DNA of 64,000 nucleotides. It comes from Rebecca billardiae RCC1528. Lineage: Eukaryota; Haptophyta. The stretch covers positions 2,294,001 through 2,358,000 of the forward strand of contig OZ251229.1 in assembly GCA_965240325.2 (NCBI GenBank). The letters run 5' to 3'. Numbering within the stretch: position 1 is the stretch's first letter; every line of letters starts with the position of its first letter. Under the pieces are notes generated by a model. The model ran no database searches, was not told where the DNA came from, and worked only from the letters and a program-made list of their open reading frames with translations. The position numbers and the translations under genes are program-made. Positions 12,401 through 24,106 of this stretch are shown in pieces.

Positions 12401-13852
12401 TACGACCTCAACGCGCCCGCGGACGCGCTCGCGGCCGTTCCGGCGTACGGCCCTGTTTCGTCCTTCTCGCACAGGCAGCTGTCGGAGGTGCTGGTCGTCG
12501 CGCACAACGCGGCGCCGACGGCCGCGCTCGCGTGCGACGTGGGCGGGCGCCCGACGCAGGCGACCTTCGTCAACGCCACCGCCGTGCGCTGCGAGCTGCC
12601 CGAGCGGCGCGACGGCGGCACGGTCGATGTGGCTCTCACGCTCGACGGACGCGCGCGCGGCAAGCGAGCGAAATTCACATACTACGACCCGAGCGCGCCG
12701 GTGCGCGCCACGTCCGCGTCGCCGAGCTGGGCGGCGGACTGGGAAGGCGCGGGCGTGGGCGGCGCGCCAGGCGCGCCCGGCGGCGGCGGCACAGTCGTCG
12801 CGGTGCACGGCGCCGAGTTTGTGCCGTCGGAGGCGGGCCTCGCGTGTCGCTTTGCGCCCGATGCGGGCGGCGGCGGGTTTGGCGGCGGCGCGGCGCGCGG
12901 CGCGCAGGTCGAGGCGACGTTCGACTCGTGGTCGCAGGTGCTCTGCGCGACGCCCGCGTGGCCGCAGCCCGAGCAGGTGCGCCTCTGCGTCTCGGTCGAC
13001 GGCGGCGCCACCTTCTCCGCCACGTGCGCGCCCTTCTCCTTTATGGACGCGCCGCGCCTGGACGCGCTCGAGGCGGCGACCGACGCCGGCCTGGCCGGCT
13101 GCGACAAGGACGACGCGTGCAACGTCGTCGGCCGCGGGATCAACTTCCCGCCGGGGCCCGGGCTGCTGCTGCGCTTCTACGACGGCGACGAGTACGCGCG
13201 CGCCACCGCGCTCGGCGCGCGCGCGTCGCTCGTCGCCGTCGCTGAGGTCGAGGCGACACAGACGTCCACGACTTCGCTGCGCGCGCGCCTCCTGCCGTAC
13301 CCGCGCCGCGCGACGCTCGCGGTCGCGCTCGCCGTGCGCACGGGCGGCGCGGACGGGCGCTCGACGGCGGCGGGCGCGTCGCGCTGCACCTTCACGCGCT
13401 TCGACGCCGACCTGCCGCCGACCCTCGCAGCGGTCGAGCCGGCGATCACGCGCGTGAGCCCTCGGATCGGCGCGGCGCCGGGCGCGGCCGACGAGGTGCT
13501 TGTGCGCGGCGACAACTTCCCGCCGCGGCTCGGCGCGCTGCTCAAGTGCGAGTTCGGCGCGACGGCGGTGCAGGCCACCTTCGTGAGCGTCTCCGCCGTG
13601 CGCTGCGTGCCGCCGCCCATGCACGCGCCCGCCACCGTGCAGCTCAACGTGCGCGACGGCGCGCACGGCGGCTCGCCGCGCCGCGCTGAGGAGCGCGTCT
13701 CATTCACGTGGCACAACCCGACGCGGCCGCTCGAGGCGGGCTCGGCGGAGCCCGCGTTCGAGGTGCTCGGCATGCGCGCGCACGCGATCACCGTGCGCGG
13801 CTCCAACTTCGCGCCGGCGCTGCTCCCGCCCCGGCCCTCGGAGAAAGCGCTG

Positions 13853-13890
<38 letters not shown>

Positions 13891-16800
13891 GCTGCGTTGC
13901 TCATGGTGCGGAGGCGCGTCACGCACGGCGGGCACCTTCGTCTCGCACGACGTGGCGCTGTGCCAGTCGATGCAGGGCTCGTCGCCGCACTCGTGCGCGC
14001 TCTCGCTCACGCTCGCCGGCTCGCCCTTCGACGAGTCCAACTCGCCCAACGTCACCTACACCTGGTACGATCCGTACACGCCGCCGTCGCTCGAGCGCGT
14101 GCGGCCGCGCGCCGCCGACCTCAACGCTCCGGTGGACGTCGCGTTCGACGGGCGCAACCTGGCGCCGACCGACGGGCTGCGCTGCCGCTTCGGCGAGCGC
14201 GCGGGCGGCACGCTCGTGCAGGCCTCGTTCGTCGACTCGGGCCACGTGCGCTGCACCGCGCCGCACGCGAGCGTCGCGCACGCGGTCGACGTGGCTCTCA
14301 CGCTCGACGGCGGTCTCACGTGGTCGGACGACGCGCGCGGCGCGCAGCCGGTCCGCTTCGTCTTCTTCGACATGTCGCGGCTGGCGAACGTGTTCTCGGT
14401 CGAGCCGCCGTACGGGCCGCTCGGCGGCGGCTCGTCCGTCCGCGTCACCGGCGACAACTTCGCACCGCTCGGCGCGGACGTGCTGGTGTGCCACTTCGGC
14501 GAGCTGGCGGTCGGCCCTGCCTCGTTTGTCGACGAGCGCTCAGTGCTGTGCTCGCCGCCGCGCGCGCCCGCGCCGCAGGGCGTGGACGTGCGCGTCTCGA
14601 TCGACGGCGCGCACTTCGGCTCGAGCACGGCGGTGTACGCGTACTACGACCCGCTGCGCCCGCCCGAGCTCACCGCCGTCTCGCCCGCGTTCATCGACCT
14701 CGCCACCCACGACGGCGCAGACGTGCGCGTCACGCTGCGAGGCTCCAACTTTGCGCCAACCGACCGCGGCCGCTCGGCCGCGGACGACCCGCTCCGCTGC
14801 CGCTTCGGCCCGGCCGAGGCGGCGGCGGCGTACATCGACGCGGGCGCGGTGTCGTGCATCGCGCCCGCGCAGGCCTCGCCCACCATCGTCGCGGCGCGCG
14901 CCGCGACCGACGGCGCGCGCTTCTCGCAGGCGGGCGCGGACATGGTCTGGTTTGACTCGCGGCTGCCCGCCGAGATGCGCGCTCTCTCGCCCCTCGACGG
15001 CGACAAGGACGAGACGACGCTGCTCACCGTGCGCGCGGCGAACGTGGGGCCGGTCGCTGGGCTGGGCTGCGCGCTGCGCCCGCTCGAGGGCGAGGAGGGC
15101 AGCGTGCAGCCCGCGTGGGCGCCGGGCACCCTCGTCTCCGCCGAGGAGCTGCACTGCGCCGCGCCGCCGCACCCGGAGCTTGCGACGATGCGTGTGCACG
15201 TCTCGCTCGACGGCGGTCAGACGCTCTCGACCGACTCGCGCCGCTTCACGTACTTCGACCGGGACCACCTCGCGGACGCGCTGTCGATCGAGCCCGAGGC
15301 GGGGCCGCTCGCCGGGCGCACGCTGATCACGGTGCACGGCCACGACTTCGCGCCGGAGGGCGCCGCGCTGCGCTGCCTCTTTGGCGAGGGCTCGGAGCAG
15401 GGCGCCAGGAGCGTCGCGGCCACGTTTGTGGACGCGCACGCGGTGCTGTGCAGCTCGCCGCCGGCGCGCGAGCCGCGCTCGGCGCGCGTGCACGTGACGA
15501 ACGACGGGCAGCACTACGGCCACTCCGACGCGTGGTTCTCGTGGTACGACCCGTCGCGCCTCCCGGACGCGCTCAGCATCGAGCCCCGGTACGCCGACGT
15601 GCACGGCGGCGCGCGCGTCGAAGTGCATGCCCGCAACCTCGCGCCCACGGGCGACAAGCTGCGCTGCCGCTTCAGCACGCGCGACCTGAGCGTGCAGGCG
15701 ACCGTACCGGGCACGTGGGACTCGCACGCGCGCGGCGGCAACCCGGGGCTGCTGTGCGACTCGCCGCGGATCGGCCCAAGCGCCGGCGCGGGCGCGGCGC
15801 ACATGCTGAGCGCCGCGGCGGCCGCGGGCCGCGGCGACGCGGTCGACCCTCGCAAGCTCGAGCTGGTGAAGCGCGCCTCGCTCGCGCTCGTGCAGGTGAG
15901 CATCGACGGCACGTTCGCGCCGCTCGACCAGGGGGACGCGCGCGTGCTCCCGTCGGCCGACGGCCGGCCCGGCGGCGCCGCCGTCCCCTTCGACCTGTAC
16001 GACGCGTCGGTGCCGCCGATCGTCGCGCAGCTCGAGCCGGCGGCCGGCCGGTGCGGCGACGGCGGCCGGTGGGTGCGAAACCTCGCAGAGTCGGACGGCG
16101 CGGACGGCGAGGGCGGCGAGTGCGACGTCGAGCGCGGCGGGCCGGGGTGCGTGGAGGTGTCGGCGGGGACCAACCTCACCATCCTCGGCGCGAACTACGC
16201 GCCCACGCCCGAGCTGCAGTGCGCCTTCGGCGAGCACCTCGAGGTGCGCGTGCGCGCGGCGTTCATCTCGCCTGTCGAGATCCGCTGCCCGCTGCCGCTC
16301 GCGCGGCGCGCGGACGAGGGCTTCACGACGCGGCGGAGCGTGACGGTGGACGTGTCGAACGACGGCTTCACGTGGCACACGACGCGCGCGGTGTACGTGT
16401 ACAGCAAGGGCTGCCTGATGCACCCGCACACCATGTGGGCGATCATCCTCGCCGTGCTCGGCGTGCTTCTCTGCTGCCTGTTGCTCGCGTGCGCGGCCGC
16501 GCGCGTGCGCGCGCTCAACACGCGCGAGGCGAGCATGCGCGATCGGATCCGGCTGCTCGACCAGCCGGCGGACGAGAGCGCGCACGCGCTGACGCACACC
16601 GCGGAGGAGCCCGCGCTGCTTACCGAGCCCGCCGCGTGGCAGCGCCGCGGCGTGCTGCGCCTCACGCTGATGCGCGGCTCGCTGCTGCGCGCGCGGCCCG
16701 GCGCGGACGGCGTCGCGGATTACGTCGTGCGCGTGAAGGCGGGCAAGGAGCGGTTCATCTCCACGCCGAGGCGCGGCGAGGGCTCGGCGACGTGGGAGCG

Positions 16801-17288
16801 CGGCGAGGCGTTCGACGCGCGCGGCAAGCTGGGCGACTTCGTCTCCGCGCCGATCAGCTTCCGCCTCAAGGACGCCGCCGCCCTCCGCGACGACGAGGAC
16901 GCGCTGGGCGTCGGAGTGCTCGATCTCTCGGACGTACTTCTGCCCGAGGCCCTCGCGGTCGACGCGGCAGAGGAGGCGGCCCAGGCGCGCGCCGGCGCGG
17001 GCGCCAAGCTGAGCGCGGAGGAGCTGGAGGCGCGCGCCGCCGCCGTCGCGGTCGAGATCGGCGGCACGGGCGCGGAGCACGCGCTGCAGGTGCCCCTCGA
17101 TCCGCAGGGCACGCTCTTCCTCTTCGCTCGCTGGTATGATGCTGCGCTCGGCCCGCCGCCGCCCAAGCCCGGCGCCAAGGCTGCGCGCGCGCCGCCGCTG
17201 GCGCGCCCGCCGCCCGCGCCCGCGCCCGCGCCCGAGCCGCCGCGCCCGCCGTCGCCGCGCCCGGCGCCGCCGCCCGTCGTCGAGCGCG

Positions 17289-17319
<31 letters not shown>

Positions 17320-19447
17320 CACCCTCGACCTCTCGGACGCGCGGCTCGACCGCGCGGGCACGCTGTTTGTTCACGTGATGAGCGGGCACGGCCTGCTCGC
17401 CGCCGACCGCGGCGGCACGTCCGACCCGTTCGTCAAGGTGAGGCTGGCCGGGCTGCCGAAGCAGCAGACGCGCACGATCAAGAAGACGCTCGACCCGGTG
17501 TGGGACCGCGAGGGCGACGAGCTCAAGTTCGGCCCCGCGCGGCTGCGCGAGCTGCTCCACGAGCCTATGCTCCTTAAGGTGCGCGACGCGGATTTTGGAT
17601 TCACGCCGGGACACGACGACCCGTTGGGCGATGTGGAGGTCGACCTGACGCGGCCGGAGCTGCTCGGGCTGCGCGACGACCCGGCGCCGTGCCGCGTCGA
17701 GCTGCCCACGCAGGGCTGGCTGATGGTGCGCACGCGGTTCGTCCCCACGGCGCCGCCCTCGGTCGCGAGCTCGTCGCTGTCCGACTCGAGGCCGCACTCC
17801 CCGCGCTGGTCGGAGCAGAGCGACCCCGCGGACGTGACGACGGCGCAGCGCGCGGCGGACGCGGGCGCGGCGCTGCGCGCGCGCGAGGCGCTGCTCAGCG
17901 CGCCGGGCCGCGTCGAGCTCGTGGTGGAGTCGGGCTCGCAGCTGCGCGTCGGCGACGCGAAGACGTCCGACTACTTCGTGCGCCTCACCGCCGCGGCGGC
18001 GGGCGCGGCGCGGAAGCAGCGCAAGCAGACGAGCGTTCGCGAGCGCTCCGGCACCGAGCCGCACTGGAATGAAACGCTCGAGTTCTTCGGAAGCCTCGGC
18101 TCGCTCGCCGCCACGCCGCTTCGGGTGGAGCTGTTCGACAGGGACCCGCTGCGGGACGAGAAGCTGGGCGAGGGGCAGCTCTCGCTGCAGCCGCTGATGG
18201 ACGCGCTGCGCGAGGGGAAGGGCGGCGAGGGAGAGCGCTACCCGGTGCGTGTGCCGCTCGAGCCGCAGGGCGAACTCAAGCTGAGCGCCGGATGGTTCGC
18301 CGCCAGGCGCGGGAGCGGGCTGGGGCGCACGTCGCGCGAGCCGTCGCTCCCGGGGACGCCGTCGGGGCGGCTCACGCCGCAGCCCACGCCGACGGTCGGC
18401 CGAGGCGCCGCGGCGGCCGGGCCCGGCGCGGGCGGGGCTGGCTCGCGCCCGCCCGCCGCGCAGCCGCGCGCGTCGCCGCCGCCGCAGCCGCCGCCGCAGC
18501 GCCAGCCGCAGCCCTCGCCGCCGCCCCAGTCGGCGCCGACCAGCGCCGCGCGCCCCTCGCCCTCTGGCGGGCGCTACCCGGACGAGCCGCAGCCGCCGTC
18601 GGCGCAGCGGCCGCGCGAGTCGCCCACCGCCCGCCCGCCCTCGGCCTCCCGACCGCCCGCCGGCGCCCGCCCCGGGACGGACGCGGACGAGGCGACCGAG
18701 CGCGCGGTCGCGATGGCGCAGTCGGGCGCGCTGCACGTGCTCGTGCGCGGCGCGCGCGGCCTCCGCGGCGCCGCGCGCGACGGCAGCTCCGACCCGTACG
18801 TCGAGGTGCGCCCGCCTGGCGGGGCCAAGCCCGCCAAGACGAAGCACCTCAAGAAGACGCTCAGCCCCGAGTGGAACCAGGAGCTCGTCTTCAGCGGCAA
18901 GCGGGGGTGCGCGACGCGCGACGCGCGACATGCGACGGGCCGCGCGCGACGCGCGACGCGAGACTGTGTGGGCGGCAGTAGCGCCAGCGTGCCCGCCCGC
19001 GCGCGTCTCACGCGCTCGCCCGCCGCGCGGTGCGCACGCGCTCCCCGCAGGGAGCTGACCGGCGCGCTCAACGGCGCGCCCGCGGAGCTGCACGTGCTGC
19101 ACCACGAAACGTTCCCGCGGAAGCCGGACTCGCTCGGCGCGGTGCGCGCCGACCTGCAGCCGCTGCTCGTGTCCGATGAGCAGTTCCCAATGGACCTGCC
19201 CATCCCTTCGCCGAACAGCGGCACGCTCGGCATTATTGCGTGGTTCGAGCCCACGGACCCTGCGTCCAAGCCGCGGCGCACCGCCTCGTTCCCGCGGAGG
19301 CCCTCCTTCAAGCGCAAGGATGCTGCCGCGCTGGCGGCATCCCGCACCGCAGGGAGCGGCGGCGGACGTGGTGCTCCGACCGGGGGTGCGGCCGAGGGCA
19401 CCACCGCGACCCAGCAGCCGGCAGCATCGCGGCCGCAGATGGTGTAA
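6463..19447 (+). CDS. Giant IPT/TIG-repeat receptor-like protein with four cytosolic C2-like domains
   Basis: Predicted 4205 residues from four exons: 6463-6568, 6677-6889, 7005-18906 and 19051-19447, with GT-AG introns of 108, 115 and 144 nt. The last intron is a multiple of three with no stop, so retention would insert 48 residues into a C2 domain. Order: signal peptide (MLLAASAAWLLLSQAAPGAL); about 30 IPT/TIG modules of about 100 residues (to about 3245), each with a V.P..G-type start, GxNFAPT, L.C.FG, TFVD...V.C.AP, VSIDG and a closing FTYYDP; one transmembrane helix (16429-16495, residues about 3248-3270, WAIILAVLGVLLCCLLLACA); then C2-like domains near 3320, 3558, 3742 and 4012, separated by Pro-rich linkers. 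C2 domains 2 and 4 keep SDPFVKV and SDPYVEV with KKTL.P.W; domains 1 and 3 are more divergent. IPT folds are Ig-like ectodomains in plexins, Met and fibrocystin; C2 domains bind membranes, often with calcium. A surface receptor or adhesion role is inference. Confidence 0.85.
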
Positions 19448-19516
19448 ATCAGACGAGCACTAGCTTATAGCTAGCAGTCAGTACAGTCTGAGTAAGCTCG
19501 CTAGTAGCTAGCTGAC

Positions 19517-19779
<263 letters not shown>

Positions 19780-19969
19780 CGTGCTGGTGAGTATATTGGC
19801 ACAATAATCGATGATTGTGTCCGCTGGCGAGAAGAGTACGTGGCCATACCACTCGCCGCCGATCGACTTTGTCCGCTATAGCGTCGTACCAGTACACGGG
19901 CGAACCGGAACCAGTTGGCTCTCATCGAGCGGTCAACGCACCTTCGAACGCGCTTGCTGCAGCCGCTTG

Positions 19970-20050
19970 CCTCGCGGTAAAAAATTCCCCTTTAAAATAA
20001 CGAGCTCCGGGTGATCAGACTGGCGGCCGAAGCCTCCAGCCCTACCCTGG
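19970..20050 (-). repeat. Dispersed repeat, inverted relative of 57148-57230
   Basis: The reverse complement matches 57148-57230: both share GGCTGGAGGCTTCGGCCG, CCTGATCACCCGG or a close variant, and AAAGGGGAATTTT. Marks the left limit of a repeat-derived block. Confidence 0.6.
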
Positions 20051-20570
20051 CCAGCCCCCAACCAACCACCACCCTCACCCAACCTCAAACCACTGACCGA
20101 GACACCTAGTGCCTTGACACCACTCCACTGTGGACAGCCCGCCTCCACCAGAGGGGGCGGGGGTATGCCATTGCCAGCAGCATCTGACAAGCCCAACACT
20201 GTGGGGTGGTCCCAGGTACAAGCAGTGCACTGCCTTGCAATTCGAGATCATCGAGTGTGAGCCGAGTCGGCAGACTGGGCACCCCCTAGGGTGCCCCAGT
20301 GTGGGCAGAGGGCCAGCCACTAGCCGATCCCTGCGCGGGGAAGGGGACGGCGGGGACTGTCAGTGTCAGCGAGCCCAGTAGCTGGGCAGGGGTCTGGACC
20401 ACTGGCCCTGGCTGGCCGTGAGGCGCCTGTCTGTATTTCACTCGTGCGGCTATGGAGGCAGAGGGGGTCATGTCAGACATGTGTGCGACATCGGGCATCA
20501 AGTCCGGGCGTGGGCCGCTGTAGGACGCAAGCAGAGTGGTGGTGATGGCTAATACGCCTGGGGAGGTGTC
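20010..20570. other. CpG-poor island in a CpG-rich genome
   Basis: The sequence here is GC-rich but nearly lacks CpG (about ten in 20030-20340), with many CCA, TGG, CAG and CTG words, unlike all flanking DNA. It includes a short hairpin at 20277-20297. No gene recognised. Confidence 0.5.
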
Positions 20571-21038
20571 GTTTGCGCGCCTCTTCCTGCTGTTCTTTTA
20601 GGGGGTAGCGTGCTCCGCTGCGCAGGCTGAGCCTGCCTGCCAGTTGGTCACTAGGATAGGCACATTTGCCTGGCGGGGTGGGCAGTGTCGTTTGGGCGGG
20701 GGCCTGTCTTGCTGAGCTTGACTAGGAGGAGGCGGTACCCTGCGCCTCCAGCCGAGCTGGCCCACTGCTGATGAAGCGCTATACCTGTTCGCGCCTAAAG
20801 CATCATGGCGGATACAAATAATCCGGCCGCCATCATTCTGGCGACGGAGCGATCAGCACCACGAGCGCTCACCATCTCCGCCATCAAGCAAGTCATACAA
20901 GCAGCAGCTTTGGATTCATCAATGACTACAAACTCGGTCGTCCAGCGCAATATTCCAGCTCATCGATTGGCTTTCGTCTACTCATCTGCTGCAGCCGATG
21001 AAGCTGCAGTATCCGCTCACCAAGGAGGCTCGCCAAGG

Positions 21039-21557
21039 CTACCGCCTCGTCAGATTCGATCGTCTCGGCTTTTCATCCGCTCCGGCTGCTTGGCGAGCCA
21101 GCCGAGCTCGATTGATCGCCACGGTGTGAATGGCAGTCGATGGCAGGCAGTGAGGGGGACGCGCGTCGCGTTGGTCAAGCTCCTTGAGGCCGTTGAAGAG
21201 CACACGCCCGTCGTGCACGTTCGACTCCCGCGAATCGGGGCGCAGCAACACACGCTCACCCTGCTTCACGCACGCACCTGCATGCGCTGCCGTCGCAATG
21301 TCATCGACTGCGCGCTTGACGGTCCCGCAGTCGAAGTGAGCACGGAGCAACGCCGATTCGATAGAATGCGCGACGGATTCTCGCCCGTCTCCGCGTAGAC
21401 AGCGAGTAGCCCGAGGTGCACGCGCGTGTTGTTGCACTGCGCGCGCATGCGGCAGCGTTTGTGCAGATTCCGGTCCACGGTTCAGCTCGTCCTTCGACTT
21501 GATGATGTCGAGGAACACGGCGCTACCCCGGCAGAGATCGTCGTCGTTGAACGTCAC
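21039..21557 (-). pseudogene. Possible decayed coding fragment
   Basis: The minus-strand ORF opens with a protein-like stretch (FNDDDLCRGSAVFLDIIKSK) and then loses coding character. The continuation looks better in a second frame (HLGLLAVYAETGENPSRILS, 21266-21478), as expected of a frameshifted relic. No family recognised. A plus-strand ORF, 20805-21398, overlaps it and looks no better. Confidence 0.2.
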
Positions 21558-21689
21558 TCTTCTGGCCTGGGATCAGCTAGGCCTGACTGCTCAAGGGCAC
21601 GCCGCGCACGCCGGCGGCGCGTGGGCGCAAGCGCCATCATCAGCGCGCGGGCGATCGCGGCAACAAACCTGAATCAAAGATGCGCAAAC

Positions 21690-21908
21690 GGCAACACAAC
21701 TGACCCACACTACGCGACGGCAATACAGCTGGACAAAGTATTGGGCCATCATCCACGGCAATACATTTGACACAAGTATTCGACGTTGGCAACAAGATTG
21801 ACACGTGATTCCCAAACATGGAAAACGGCAATACACCTGACCACGTTAGTCAAAACGTGCGTTTGGCAATACACCTGACCACACTTTCCAAAACGGCAAT
21901 ACAGCTGA

Positions 21909-21909
<1 letters not shown>
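21690..21909. repeat. Seven regularly spaced copies of a 15-mer
   Basis: Consensus GGCAAYACANYTGAC begins at 21690, 21719, 21757, 21788, 21827, 21865 and 21895. Steps are 29, 38, 31, 39, 38 and 30 nt. Sequence between copies is not conserved. Confidence 0.75.

Positions 21910-21910
<1 letters not shown>

Positions 21911-21998
<88 letters not shown>
21911..21998. repeat. (CT)n microsatellite
   Basis: About 88 bp of near-perfect TC/CT repeat, directly after the last 15-mer copy. Confidence 0.95.
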
Positions 21999-21999
<1 letters not shown>

Positions 22000-22032
22000 A
22001 GTAGTATCGCGCGTTTATTTTTGTGGACCTGC

Positions 22033-22262
22033 ACTTTCGCCCTTGCTCGGGGCACAGCAGGTCCATGCGAGCCGCGCTTCAGCCTCAACGCCCTCAAGGC
22101 CGCGCTCAAGCTTTACGATCGCGGTGCAGGCTAATGGCTATGCTCTGCCACCAGCGCCGACTTTCACTTCGACTTCGTGTCGACGATGGCGGGCACTGCC
22201 GCCGACGAATCATGGGAGACCCGCGTCGTCCTACTCCTACTCCTGTGTCGTTAAATCATAGA
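22033..22262 (+). repeat. Dispersed repeat, direct relative of 57617-57830
   Basis: Shares GCTCGGGGCACAGCAG, CAAGGCCGCGCTCAAG, ATCGCGGTGCAGGCT, CACTGCCGCCGACGAATCA and TGTGTCGTTAAATCATAGAA in the same order with 57617-57830, with indels. It retains no intact ORF. Confidence 0.65.
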
Positions 22263-22422
22263 ATGACGAGTAGTAGTCTAGTACACGACCTGCGGCTGCT
22301 AGTGCCTAGTTATTTAGTATATTGTTACTGCACACACTAAACTCGGTCTCCACCTCTATCCCTGAAAATCGATCGCCCCGGCCGGCCCCGGCCCTTTTTT
22401 TATCTATGCTACTTTGCATGAC

Positions 22423-22504
22423 GATCAAAGATCTTTTTGAAACGTGGTTAGTGCGGCCCGCGGGCGGGCTCCACGCTGCGCGCTCCGCCCTGCACCGCGG
22501 GCCA
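22423..22504 (-). mobile_element. Element 1: left-end fragment of the terminal-hairpin element family
   Basis: Reverse-complement left end only: GATCAAAGATCTTTTTGAAA, then the hairpin-forming GC block ending CACCGCGGGCCA. The final T of the family terminus is lost and no matching right end is found to the left. A truncated copy. Confidence 0.65.
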
Positions 22505-22964
22505 CTTCGTCAATAAAGATGATATCTGCGCTTTTTGAAACACTGTGTGCTGGTTAACAGTGCCCGGCGCCGCGGGCCGCGCGGCTCCGCGCCGCCCCGC
22601 GGCGTCGGCCCAACGCTGCGCGCTCCTGACGCCCTGCAGGCTGACTGAGACAGAGAGTGAGAGACTGAGTGAGACTCAGACTACTGAGAGTCACTGAGTC
22701 CGGCACGGGCTGCACCGCGCGGGCCATAACGACGACGACACGGAGTGGGCACCGCGCCCCACTCTGAGCAGGTGCGCGCTCACGGCCAACCCGCGATTAT
22801 TATTCCGCGCCCGCGGCTAGGCCTGGCGGCAGACCCATTCTCAGCAGACAACGACTCGGTGAACGAGTCGTGCGGCGCGCAGGCTCCGCCCGTACCCTGT
22901 AGTGATGCGACTCTGATGACTCCCGCCCGGTGAGGAAGGGCACGGCAACTCCGAAGTGAACTCG
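22505..22964. other. Intergenic, no gene seen
   Basis: GC-rich sequence then a GAGAGACTGAGT-type purine stretch near 22650-22690. No coding signal. Confidence 0.5.
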
Positions 22965-23981
22965 TCAATCGTCGGCCGGCTGGGGCTGCACGCCACCCAC
23001 AGGAAAGGTGCAAAATGTGCCGTGCTTCGCCTTCACCACTTTTTGGAAGAGCTCGAAGAACTCGCGGAAAACGCGCGCGTTGACGTGGCCGTCCTGGACT
23101 TGCACGACGCGATGATCCTCTCGAGAAATTTCGATGACGTTCGTGTACGTCATGATCGATTGATTGGTAAAAGCGATGCAGTCTCCGAAGGGGCCGTCAT
23201 CTAAGGTGCCGTTAATGAAATGGTACGCGTCCTCGTCATAGGCTTCCCCGAAGATCGCCACAAACGAATCGCAGTCGCCGTCATGCTCATCAAAATCGTA
23301 AACATGCCAAGGTTGTGCAATGACGCGAAGCCCATTCGGATCATGCGATTCTTTTATGGTGGGATGAGCAGCTTCGCCGTCGTTGTTGTCGTCGTCGTCG
23401 TCGTCGAAGTGACGCTCGTCGAACGCGATGGACAAGCGAGCCATGAGGAGGCTGTAGACCGAACTCAAGCGCCTGAGCGCAGCATCGAAATGCTCTCTGG
23501 TCTCAGGTGGATGCGAGACCAGGAGCTCCAGGTACTTGTACTGCTTCCACGTGCACCACAGGAGCTTGTGGAGGCGGCTGATAACTTTGTTGTGCGCGTC
23601 GACGTACTCGGCAATGACGCGCGCTGGGTCTCCATGGATGCGCGCGTGGCGCGTGAGAAAGCAGAGCGTGTACACGAGGCTAGCCAATGCCATGGTGCTT
23701 TGGGATGCTCGGTGGTTGGGAATCGGTGCGAGCGAGCGCGGGAGACAGGGCCACTGGCGCCCCTCGAGGTGCGCACCCGCAAATCGCGACGCGGAAATCG
23801 CGACGCGGCTCACGCTCGTGCACCCGGTCGCTTCAGCGGGCGCGGAGCGGCGGCACTTGTTCAGGATGGAGGAAATGACGGTCACCCGACGGCTCTTTGA
23901 CGAAATCGCTGAGCTCTGGGCTCTGAGTCCTGCTGCTCCGGATTCTGCGGCTGGATTTGCACAGCGCTTGCGTCCGGACAT
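22965..23981 (-). CDS. Unrecognised acidic protein
   Basis: A single uninterrupted 338-residue ORF with protein-like composition. Residues about 1-95 are basic and Ser/Ala-rich. Helical segments follow (LVYTLCFLTRHARIHGDPAR, VISRLHKLLWCTWKQYKYL, LSSVYSLLMARLSIAFDE), then an acidic run of Asp (encoded by the GTC repeat at 23385-23407). The C-terminal half has aromatic, strand-like character (PWHVYDFDEHDGD, VAIFGEAYDEDAYHFINGT, SIMTYTNVIEISRED, VFREFFELFQKVVKAKHG). I do not recognise the family. The start could instead be the internal Met of TMALASLVYTL. Divergent from the monooxygenase gene, 125 bp away. Confidence 0.55.
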   Translation of the reverse strand: MSGRKRCANPAAESGAAGLRAQSSAISSKSRRVTVISSILNKCRRSAPAEATGCTSVSRVAISASRFAGAHLEGRQWPCLPRSLAPIPNHRASQSTMALASLVYTLCFLTRHARIHGDPARVIAEYVDAHNKVISRLHKLLWCTWKQYKYLELLVSHPPETREHFDAALRRLSSVYSLLMARLSIAFDERHFDDDDDDNNDGEAAHPTIKESHDPNGLRVIAQPWHVYDFDEHDGDCDSFVAIFGEAYDEDAYHFINGTLDDGPFGDCIAFTNQSIMTYTNVIEISREDHRVVQVQDGHVNARVFREFFELFQKVVKAKHGTFCTFPVGGVQPQPADD

Positions 23982-24106
23982 TGAACATTACTGACCCCTT
24001 GTGAGCTTCGCGCCAGACCCACCAAACCAACTGCACACTCTTGCATTGACGGCGGCGGCGCGCCGCCTCCCGACCGGCTCCCGCCCCCCAGAGTTCAGAA
24101 AGTGCG
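23982..24106. promoter_or_regulatory. Shared upstream region, acidic-protein and monooxygenase genes
   Basis: Only 125 bp between divergent start codons; it must hold both 5' UTRs and promoters if both gene models are right. Confidence 0.35.

Noticed and set aside
14540-19105. 1521-residue open frame on the minus strand opposite the giant gene, and similar long antisense frames (6761-9157, 12197-13666)
   Set aside because: GC-rich codon bias in the sense gene removes stops from the other frames; the antisense products are Arg/Ala-rich with no domain.
20805-21398. 197-residue plus-strand ORF
   Set aside because: No domain, and it overlaps a minus-strand frame that looks at least as protein-like; neither is convincing as an intact gene.
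21690-21909. CRISPR-like array
   Set aside because: Repeats are short (15 nt) and variable, spacers are 14-24 nt, no cas genes exist, and the genome is eukaryotic.
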